Assembly (NCBI GenBank): GCA_002404395.1
Contig: DHJP01000194.1
Coordinates: 1-18,162, forward strand
Direction: 5' to 3'
From: Clostridiales bacterium UBA4717
GTDB lineage: Bacteria > Bacillota > Clostridia > Oscillospirales > CAG-272
Length of the DNA: 18,162 nucleotides
Each line of letters opens with the position of its first letter. Position 1 is the stretch's first letter. Below, piece after piece: positions 1-6,459 of this stretch. The position numbers and the translations under genes are program-made. The notes under the pieces were generated by a model. It was not told the origin of the DNA. It did not search any database and saw nothing but the letters and a program-made list of their open reading frames with translations.

Positions 1-7
1 CACAGGG

Positions 8-20
8 CAATCTTCCTCCC
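8..20 (-). promoter_or_regulatory. Possible ribosome binding site and TTG start of a gene leaving the left edge
   Basis: On the minus strand GGGAGG (20-15) is followed four bases later by TTG (10-8) and three more bases before the window ends. This would suit a gene in the same direction as the oxidoreductase at 91-1476 and just downstream of it. Only three codons are visible, so the real start could also lie outside the window. Nothing else is seen between 1 and 90. Confidence 0.25.
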
Positions 21-90
21 TTTAAACTCATTTGTTTTTTCAAAATTTTTGGTCTCACATCATTGACAAACCTACAAACCGATACGAAAC

Positions 91-1476
91 TTACAGTTTT
101 CTGCCCATAAGCACACCCATCGTCGACGCCATCATCAAACCGCGCGTCCAACCCGAGGAATCTCCGAGGCAGTACAAGCCCTCCACGCTGGTTTTAAGAT
201 CTTCGTCCATACGCACACGATTGCTGTAAAACTTCAATTCAGGAGAATACAACAGCGTTTCACCCGACGCAAAGCCGGGCACCACATGATCCACAGCCTG
301 TATGAAATTGATAATATTCATCATCGCGCGATACGGCATTGCCGCAGTAATATCACCGGCAACCGCATCGGGTATCGTCGGTCTGACATTTGAAAATGCA
401 AGCTCCTTTTGCCACGTGCGCTTACCGTCAAGTATATCCCCGTAACGCTGTACAAGGATATGACCGGTTCCGAGCATATTTGTCAGTTCTCCCACCTTGC
501 GCGCATATTCGATCGGCTGATTAAACGGCTCTCTGAAATTATGGGACACGAGAATCGCAAGATTGGTATTGGAGCTTTTAAGCTCCTTATACGAGTGACC
601 GTTAACCACTGCAAGTCCGTTGTCATAGTTTTCCTGGCTTACAAATCCGCCGGGATTCTGGCAAAATGTCCTTACCTTGTTTTTGAACGGCTTCGGCCAA
701 CCGATCAGCTTTGATTCGTAAAGCACCTCGTTGACCTTTTCCATCACCTCATTGCGCACCTCCACGCGGACGCCGATATCAACGGTTCCGGGCTGATGCT
801 CCACTCCGTTTTCGCTGCACAGCCTTTCAAGCCACTCCGCGCCGCGTCTGCCGGTTGCAACCACCGTAGTTTCCGCCAGGATCTCGCTGTCCACACCGTT
901 TTTGGTTATACTTACACCGTAACATTTTCCGTCTTTAATAATCAGGTTATTACACTCACAGCCGAATATCAATTCAACGCCGTTAGAAAGCAGATACTGC
1001 TCTAACTTATAGTATATCTCCTGCGCCTTTTCGGTCCCGAGATGACGGATCGGGCAGTCAACCAGCTTCAGCCCTGCCTGAATAGCTCTTTTGCGGATCT
1101 CTTTGACTGCTTCCGCGTCGCTTATACCCTCAACCTTTGAGTCGGCACCGAATTCAAGATAAATTTTGTCGGTATAATCTATAAGTTCAGAAGCAAGCTG
1201 TTCGCCGATCAATTGAGGAAAATCCCCACCGACCTCCGGGGAAAGCGAGAGCTTACCGTCCGAAAATGCGCCTGCCCCCGAAAATCCCGTGGTAATATGG
1301 CAATACGGACGGCAGTTTACGCACTTCTGCGTTTCTTTTTTGGGACAGTGCCGCTTTTCTATCGGCGCTCCCTTTTCTACAATAACTATTTTTTTATGCG
1401 TGCCGCGGCGGATCATTTCGATCGCGGTAAATATGCCGGCAGGGCCGGCGCCTACAATCACTACATCGGTATTCAT
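91..1476 (-). CDS. FAD-dependent oxidoreductase of the COG2509 type (NAD(P)/FAD-dependent dehydrogenase-like)
   Basis: A 461-residue cytoplasmic flavoprotein. The N-terminus has a Rossmann dinucleotide-binding motif GAGPAG at residues 9-14 and an acidic strand end (VIVEKG, 31-36) that would hold the ribose of FAD. Next comes a cysteine-rich stretch (Cys44, 52, 55, 59; motif CVNCRPYC) directly before GFSGAGAFSDGKLSL (64-78), a pattern typical of this family. A second FAD-contacting segment near the C-terminus contains GDSSGWTRGLMMASTMG. Length fits the family. The start is ATG with AAAGGAAAG upstream on the minus strand. The natural substrate of the family is not established; the cysteines might bind a metal or take part in redox chemistry (inference). 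The gene lies 175 bp downstream of the cohesin-dockerin gene with a strong hairpin between them, so co-transcription is uncertain. A weak candidate promoter lies at 1576-1603 (TTTACG-16-TATATT). Confidence 0.88.
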   Translation of the reverse strand: MNTDVVIVGAGPAGIFTAIEMIRRGTHKKIVIVEKGAPIEKRHCPKKETQKCVNCRPYCHITTGFSGAGAFSDGKLSLSPEVGGDFPQLIGEQLASELIDYTDKIYLEFGADSKVEGISDAEAVKEIRKRAIQAGLKLVDCPIRHLGTEKAQEIYYKLEQYLLSNGVELIFGCECNNLIIKDGKCYGVSITKNGVDSEILAETTVVATGRRGAEWLERLCSENGVEHQPGTVDIGVRVEVRNEVMEKVNEVLYESKLIGWPKPFKNKVRTFCQNPGGFVSQENYDNGLAVVNGHSYKELKSSNTNLAILVSHNFREPFNQPIEYARKVGELTNMLGTGHILVQRYGDILDGKRTWQKELAFSNVRPTIPDAVAGDITAAMPYRAMMNIINFIQAVDHVVPGFASGETLLYSPELKFYSNRVRMDEDLKTSVEGLYCLGDSSGWTRGLMMASTMGVLMGRKL

Positions 1477-1502
1477 CTGTTTACTTTCCTTTCAAACAAC
1501 AT

Positions 1503-1530
1503 CAGAGCTGCCGCAAAAGCGGCAGCTCTG
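1503..1530 (-). terminator. 12-bp perfect hairpin between the cohesin-dockerin and oxidoreductase genes
   Basis: CAGAGCTGCCGC (1503-1514) and GCGGCAGCTCTG (1519-1530) are perfectly complementary around a 4-base loop. On the minus strand the stem is followed by ATGTTGTTTG, a weak U-tract. It could end the cohesin-dockerin transcript or act as an attenuator in the leader of the oxidoreductase gene, 27 bp from that start codon. A second, weaker 7-bp hairpin (GACTGTC/GACAGTC) lies at 1549-1571. Confidence 0.55.
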
Positions 1531-1651
1531 TCAAGCAAGCATAATACAGACTGTCTGTCGTCCTGACAGTCGGTCAATATACTGCGCGCAAACAAACCGT
1601 AAATATTACGAGAAATCAGCGATCTATGCACGCTTCTCTGCTTTTGAAGCC

Positions 1652-2422
1652 TTAAGGCTTAACGTAAGGGAGCTTTTCGTAGCCGACGGCACCGCCGAGA
1701 TGACGTCTCAGCACAGCGAGGTCACTCATCTTAATCACGCCGTCACCGTTAAGGTCAGCAGCCGCCGGATTCGGAAGCGTCTCATAGCCGGTAACACCGG
1801 TAAGATATCTTCTCAATACAGCATAGTCATTCATCTTTATGACACCGTCACCGTTTACGTCACCGTATAAAACCGTAGATCCGAGCTTGATCTTACCGTT
1901 GACACTGCTATTATTGGTAAGCTTATTGCTGTCGGTATCAAGCGCTTCAATTCCGGAAACCTCAAGATTGATCTCGGAAGCTTCAATGCTTTCCGGGATC
2001 TTGTACGACAGTGTTACGAGTTTGCCGGTTGCAGTATCGTTTGCAACAACAGGGTCAACTACATATACGACTACAGGCTTTGTGCAATCTACATTATCCA
2101 CGGAAGGAGTAAAGTTATTAGCCGAAGTTTCTTTCAGAACGGCGGCATCGGTGCGATCATTACCATTATAGAGCACATCTGCATTATCGAGGGTAACGGT
2201 AAACTTAACTGAAACAATACCGGGGTTCGAGGTGATCTCAACAGGCACGCTCACAATGTAATAGCCGTCAACAGCAGTTTCGGTTTCGGTATCAAGCTCT
2301 ACAGTTCCGAGCTTGACAGTAAGCGTATCGTCGGCGTTTGTACCGATCACAGCCACAGACGCGAGCATGATCACGCAAAGCACAAGCGATAAAATTCGAG
2401 TCGGATTCATTCTCATTTTCAT
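1652..2422 (-). CDS. Secreted cohesin-domain protein with C-terminal type I dockerin
   Basis: A 256-residue protein. An N-terminal signal peptide (about 1-30, MKMRMNPTRILSLVLCVIML followed by a small-residue cleavage region ending TNA) indicates export. Residues 33-180 form a cohesin-like beta-sandwich, with valine-rich alternating strands and the turn 'SNPGIVSVKFTVTLD'. Residues 185-255 form a dockerin with two calcium-loop repeats, DVNGDGVIKMNDYAVLRRYL and DLNGDGVIKMSDLAVLRRHL. Each repeat has Asp/Asn ligands at positions 1, 3, 5 and an Asp at 12. The chosen start (ATG at 2420-2422) is downstream of a promoter at 2498-2526 whose predicted start site near 2491 excludes the longer reading from 2509. 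An AAGGAAAGG element precedes it with a long spacer. A cohesin and a dockerin in one chain suggests scaffold or adaptor function, or self-assembly (inference). No catalytic domain is present. Confidence 0.85.
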   Translation of the reverse strand: MKMRMNPTRILSLVLCVIMLASVAVIGTNADDTLTVKLGTVELDTETETAVDGYYIVSVPVEITSNPGIVSVKFTVTLDNADVLYNGNDRTDAAVLKETSANNFTPSVDNVDCTKPVVVYVVDPVVANDTATGKLVTLSYKIPESIEASEINLEVSGIEALDTDSNKLTNNSSVNGKIKLGSTVLYGDVNGDGVIKMNDYAVLRRYLTGVTGYETLPNPAAADLNGDGVIKMSDLAVLRRHLGGAVGYEKLPYVKP

Positions 2423-2497
2423 AATGGTGATTCTGCCTTTCCTTAAAAAAGAAAATTTCATCGACAGAACTGCATCGTCCCGTCTTAATACGTCGTC

Positions 2498-2526
2498 ATT
2501 ATAGCACAAAAAAATGCGAAAGTAAA
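2498..2526 (-). promoter_or_regulatory. SigA-type promoter of the cohesin-dockerin gene
   Basis: Minus strand: -35 TTTACT (2526-2521), a 17-bp spacer, and a perfect -10 TATAAT (2503-2498) preceded by TGC, which is an extended -10. The predicted start near 2491 lies about 70 bases before the chosen ATG. Confidence 0.8.
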
Positions 2527-2565
2527 TAGCATTATGAGTATTTTTTTGCCAAAACGCTTATTTTT

Positions 2566-2692
2566 GACTTTTTGACAATTTTATGCCTTTAATTTTATGC
2601 AATATGCCCATTATAGCTTACCGTACGCCGCCTTTGCTTTTTAAAGCAATTGACTTTTCAGGACTTTTTGACTTTTTTGAATATATCAAAAA
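2566..2692. repeat. Iterated GACTTTTT motifs and an inverted repeat in the divergent intergenic region
   Basis: The AT-rich DNA between the divergent promoters holds two exact copies of GACTTTTTGAC (2566-2576 and 2662-2672) and a related TGACTTTTC (2651-2659). Directly after these is an inverted repeat TTTTTGA-ATATA-TCAAAAA (2674-2692). They could be operator sites shared by the two surface-protein genes, or simple low-complexity sequence. No coding capacity is seen between 2504 and 2772. Confidence 0.35.
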
Positions 2693-2772
2693 TCGTCATT
2701 CCGACTTAAAGTTATTTTTTGAAAGTACTTTTTCAGACAACATAAAACCATGTTGAAGTTGCATCGTACCAT

Positions 2773-2801
2773 TGACCTTGAAACATTTAAAATGCTACAA
2801 T
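2773..2801 (+). promoter_or_regulatory. SigA-type promoter of the beta-helix SLH protein gene
   Basis: -35 TTGACC (2773-2778), 17-bp spacer, -10 TACAAT (2796-2801), with TGC before the -10 as an extended element. Predicted start near 2808, about 70 bases before the ATG at 2877. The architecture matches the divergent promoter at 2498-2526. Confidence 0.75.
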
Positions 2802-2876
2802 TATATATGCAGTTATTCGCAGCACGATTTTGCTGCAAAACCAAACTATCGTCGGCAGCGCCGACCCGGAGGTGCT

Positions 2877-5800
2877 ATGAAAAAAACATCACAAAAAATC
2901 ACATCTGTTCTGTTGTTGATCCTGACGTTTTCATTGACGTTCGGAACCGCGACGACAGCCGCGGAAGGAGTTATCAATATGGAATCAAAGCCCGAAGTAT
3001 TTTTTGAAAACGCCGATGACACGCTTATATCATCATATCTTTCAAAAGTCGAGGCGCTCAAATCAGAGATCGAAGAAAGCCGCACCGAAGCAGCCTTTAC
3101 CGGAAAAGCTTACTACATTTCGGAAAACGGCAGCGATTCAAACGACGGTCTGACGCCTCAGACCGCATGGAAGTCAACGCGGATGATCGCAAACGCCGAC
3201 TTTTTAAACCCCGGCGACGCAGTATTGTTTGAACGCGGCGGAGAATACCGCATGACGGAAGCGATATACGCTTCAAGCGGAGTTTTATATTCCGCATACG
3301 GAACCGGTGCAAAGCCGAAATTGATCGGCTCGCTGAACGCTTCCCTGCCCTCGGATTGGAACAAGACCGAGTGGGAGAATGTGTATGTATACAAGGATAC
3401 CGTCAGTGCCGCATATAACGATATCGGCGTGATCGTTTTTAATCTCGGCGAAGCATGGGGTATAAAAATGCAGTCACGTCTTAATAACGGCACCGTTTCA
3501 AACGGCATTGAGACCTTTGCGTCGGGCGGGCAGGTGATCGAAAACGCCGGCGCATTGAAAAATGACCTTGAATTCTGGCACGATCCGTTTAATAATTATG
3601 TATACTTATATTCCAAGGACGGTAATCCCGCCGAGCGCTTCGATTCGGTCGAACTTTGCCAAAAGTGCTACGGCATAACCTCGCGCGACGAAAAATTGAC
3701 CGATGTGCAAATCAGCGAGCTTTCGTTCTTCGGCTTCGGCTCCCACGCGATCGGCTTCGGCGGAGTGGGCGATAACGCACCCGAAAACATCAGCGTCAGT
3801 TATTGTATGTTCTCGTTTATCGGCGGCTCGCTTCCCTTTTCGTATCCCGAGACCGGGCGCTTCGGAAATGCGGTTCAGATATACGGCGCCTGCAAGGGTT
3901 TCGAGGTCCATCACAATTATGCGGATAACGTATACGACTGCTGCTACACCATACAGTATCAATCAAATTCGCACGGAGCTGACGTTTGCTTTGAAAACAT
4001 CAGCTTCCACGACAACATTGCTATGTATTCAAACACCGGTGTCGAGATCTGGCTCAATAATCACGCGCAGTTTGAAAATGATGCCGTGTATTCCATGAAA
4101 AACGTCCGTACTTACAACAACTACACACTGTACGGCGGCTACGGTTGGAGCCATCAGCGCCCGAACAAAGACGGAAACATTTTCTACGGCGGCGCAACGC
4201 CTGCCGAAAACGTCGTTTACGAAAACTGCTCGGTAGACAACAATGTCGGAATGTTTGCAAATCCTTGGCTCAACTATACGCGTTACCCCGGAAAAGATAT
4301 GTATAATTTCCACGACAATGTGTATTTTCAGAAAAGCGGACTCTATTACGGCGGAACGGCTTCGGACCCCGCCAAAGGCACCGGAAACATTGTAAAGAAC
4401 GCATATACCGCCGAAGAAATGCAAAAGCTGACCGACGCGGGAGTCGAATCCGGCACAAAGTTTTATTCGGCAGACGCAAATTACGCCATACCGCAATATG
4501 ATCCGGATAATGCAGGTTTTTCGGACATTGATCCTTCGCATTGGGCATACGGCAGCGTAAAGAGCATGGTCTTACGCAAACTGTTTATGGGCACGAGCGA
4601 ATCGTCATTTTCGCCCGAAGCGAAAATGACACGCGCCATGTTTGTGACCGTGCTCGCACGCCTTGCAGACTTCAACGTTTCCGATAATGCCGCGCCGTTT
4701 ACCGACATAAACGAATCGTCATGGTATGCTCCGGGCGTAAAGTTTGCATATAACGCCGGCATTGCCGACGGAGTCAGCTTCAGACCGGATGATCCGATCA
4801 CGCGCGAAGAACTTGCCGACATGCTCTACCGCTTTGCCAAAAAGCAATACAAAACGCGAAGCTATGAAAACGCCGCGCTCACCTTCCCGGACGCTTCAAG
4901 CGCCGAAGCGGCATATAAAGCCGGACTTGCCTTTGCTATCGACAAAGGTGTGATCACCGGATATACCGACGGAAGCGTAAAACCCAAAAACAACGCCACC
5001 CGCGCCGAGGTTTCGGTAATGCTCAAACGGTTTATAAACTTCTATTATAATGCCGAAAAGGATCTGAGCAATCTTGCCACCGCCACCGACGAATTTGTAA
5101 TTGACGCCGCCACGCTTGCCCAAAGAACCTCAACCGTCGGCTTTGACAAAAAGCAGTCGGGAACGGGAGAGAGCGCGTTGCTTGAGCTTTTCCCTTCGAA
5201 TCAGAACAACTTCGGCAACGGAAAGCTCATTCTTTTCGAGCGTATCTTTAAAAAGAATTTCTTTGACTACGGCTACGTCAAACTGCGCTACCGCACCAAT
5301 CTTACCTCAAAGCAAATGAATATCGGCGCCGCAAAGGGAGCGATCGAAAACTATATTACGGTTGAGCTGAACGGCGACTCCAAATGGCATACACTGATAC
5401 TTCCCTGCCATGAGATACTCAAGCCCGAGAGCGGAGCAGACTACAGCGCAAACGGTACATTCTATATCAACCCCTGGTCTCATACCGGCGGAGGCAAGTA
5501 CGGGATCGACCTCTTTGAGCTTGACTATATCGGATTTTTCCCGACCGAAGAAGCCGCCGAAAAGTACCGCAGTAAAAACGAGTCGGAGATCGTCAACATA
5601 ACCTTCACCGCAAACGGAGAAACAGTCGCATACGCACAGCAAAAGAAAGGCGAAGCACTTGTATATCCCGAAAACGCGCCCAAGCTTCTCGGATATATTT
5701 TCGGCGGCTGGTCGCTTCCCGAGGGCAGTATCATAGAAAGCGACACCGCTGTTGAAGCGCTGCTCTCACCCGACGCGAACGCTCCGAAAATTCTGATTGA

Positions 5801-6350
5801 CAGTGAAAACACCACCCTCAAAATGACCGGCGGAATACGTGCCAACAAGAAATCTGATAACGATCTCACATATTTCAGAATAACGACCGAATTGGGTGCC
5901 GGCTCAATGGAAGCCACTTCACTGTCGGTAGACGCGACCTGCGCGGCATTTGTACCGAACAGCACGTTTACGATCCCCGAGGACTGCAAATATCTGAAGA
6001 TACGACTGCGCACAAATATCAAAACCTCCGCAGGCATCGACCTTGTTATGCACGCAAGCTCTCAGGGCATCTGGGGACCGAGACCGAAATACACAAATAC
6101 CGACGGCGCATGGTTCGACATCGTGCTCGACCTGACCAAAGATTGGACCGGCGGAGGCGGACTTGTGTCAAACCGCCCGTCAAACGAGTATTACGAAAAG
6201 TATATAAAGGGCGGAACGCTTGACAACATCAGTCTTAAGCCTTTCAACTATGCAGGTCCCGGCGCCGCAATGGGAAAGGACGACTATATCGACGTCGCTT
6301 ATATCGCCTTCTTTGATTCGTACGAAAAAGCCGCAAACTACAACGGCTGA
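2877..6350 (+). CDS. Secreted right-handed beta-helix (pectate-lyase-like) protein with internal SLH repeats and twin C-terminal beta-sandwiches
   Basis: A 1157-residue surface protein. A signal peptide (1-29) starts at ATG 2877 with GGAGG at 2868-2872; the earlier ATG at 2772 is upstream of the predicted transcript start. Residues 77-540 look like a right-handed beta-helix that opens with the usual 'YYISENGSDSNDGLTPQTAW' strand of polysaccharide-lyase and polygalacturonase-like proteins. Three SLH domains follow at about 547-598, 605-656 and 667-722 (FSDIDPSHWAYGSV, FTDINESSWYAPGV, FPDASSAEAAYKAG). Residues 740-897 form a beta-sandwich resembling a carbohydrate-binding module. Residues 905-950 resemble the Listeria-Bacteroides repeat (FTANGETVAYAQ...FGGW), and 968-1157 is a second sandwich resembling the first. 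SLH domains normally bind pyruvylated secondary cell-wall polymer. A polysaccharide substrate is likely but unidentified; catalytic residues cannot be named. Confidence 0.85.
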   Translation: MKKTSQKITSVLLLILTFSLTFGTATTAAEGVINMESKPEVFFENADDTLISSYLSKVEALKSEIEESRTEAAFTGKAYYISENGSDSNDGLTPQTAWKSTRMIANADFLNPGDAVLFERGGEYRMTEAIYASSGVLYSAYGTGAKPKLIGSLNASLPSDWNKTEWENVYVYKDTVSAAYNDIGVIVFNLGEAWGIKMQSRLNNGTVSNGIETFASGGQVIENAGALKNDLEFWHDPFNNYVYLYSKDGNPAERFDSVELCQKCYGITSRDEKLTDVQISELSFFGFGSHAIGFGGVGDNAPENISVSYCMFSFIGGSLPFSYPETGRFGNAVQIYGACKGFEVHHNYADNVYDCCYTIQYQSNSHGADVCFENISFHDNIAMYSNTGVEIWLNNHAQFENDAVYSMKNVRTYNNYTLYGGYGWSHQRPNKDGNIFYGGATPAENVVYENCSVDNNVGMFANPWLNYTRYPGKDMYNFHDNVYFQKSGLYYGGTASDPAKGTGNIVKNAYTAEEMQKLTDAGVESGTKFYSADANYAIPQYDPDNAGFSDIDPSHWAYGSVKSMVLRKLFMGTSESSFSPEAKMTRAMFVTVLARLADFNVSDNAAPFTDINESSWYAPGVKFAYNAGIADGVSFRPDDPITREELADMLYRFAKKQYKTRSYENAALTFPDASSAEAAYKAGLAFAIDKGVITGYTDGSVKPKNNATRAEVSVMLKRFINFYYNAEKDLSNLATATDEFVIDAATLAQRTSTVGFDKKQSGTGESALLELFPSNQNNFGNGKLILFERIFKKNFFDYGYVKLRYRTNLTSKQMNIGAAKGAIENYITVELNGDSKWHTLILPCHEILKPESGADYSANGTFYINPWSHTGGGKYGIDLFELDYIGFFPTEEAAEKYRSKNESEIVNITFTANGETVAYAQQKKGEALVYPENAPKLLGYIFGGWSLPEGSIIESDTAVEALLSPDANAPKILIDSENTTLKMTGGIRANKKSDNDLTYFRITTELGAGSMEATSLSVDATCAAFVPNSTFTIPEDCKYLKIRLRTNIKTSAGIDLVMHASSQGIWGPRPKYTNTDGAWFDIVLDLTKDWTGGGGLVSNRPSNEYYEKYIKGGTLDNISLKPFNYAGPGAAMGKDDYIDVAYIAFFDSYEKAANYNG

Positions 6351-6377
6351 CCGCTTCCCGCAAAAACATAATAATCC

Positions 6378-6433
6378 AAAAGGTCCCGCACGGAAACTGC
6401 AGTATAATGCAAAGTCTCCGCACGGGACCTTTT
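6378..6433. terminator. Bidirectional terminator between convergent genes
   Basis: AAAAGGTCCCG (6378-6388) and CGGGACCTTTT (6423-6433) form an 11-bp perfect stem. The 34-base interior can pair further (CGGA/TCCG and ACTGCA with TGC..AGT), giving a long hairpin with small internal loops. Each arm ends in TTTT on its own strand. It therefore serves the plus-strand SLH protein gene ending at 6350 and the minus-strand ECF gene ending at 6460. Confidence 0.85.
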
Positions 6434-6459
6434 CCGTATTTAATTTTTCAGGCGCCGGG

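Noticed and set aside
1647..1660. Perfect palindrome AAGCCTTAAGGCTT at the cohesin-dockerin stop codon
   Set aside because: It has no loop for a stable RNA hairpin and no T-tract, so it is not supported as a terminator.
2423..2509. Upstream extension of the cohesin-dockerin gene to ATG 2509
   Set aside because: The predicted transcript start near 2491 is inside this extension, and the signal peptide begins at ATG 2422.
2772..2876. Upstream ATG extension of the beta-helix protein
   Set aside because: ATG 2772 overlaps the -35 of the promoter at 2773-2801 and would hide the signal peptide internally; ATG 2877 has an SD and a proper signal peptide.
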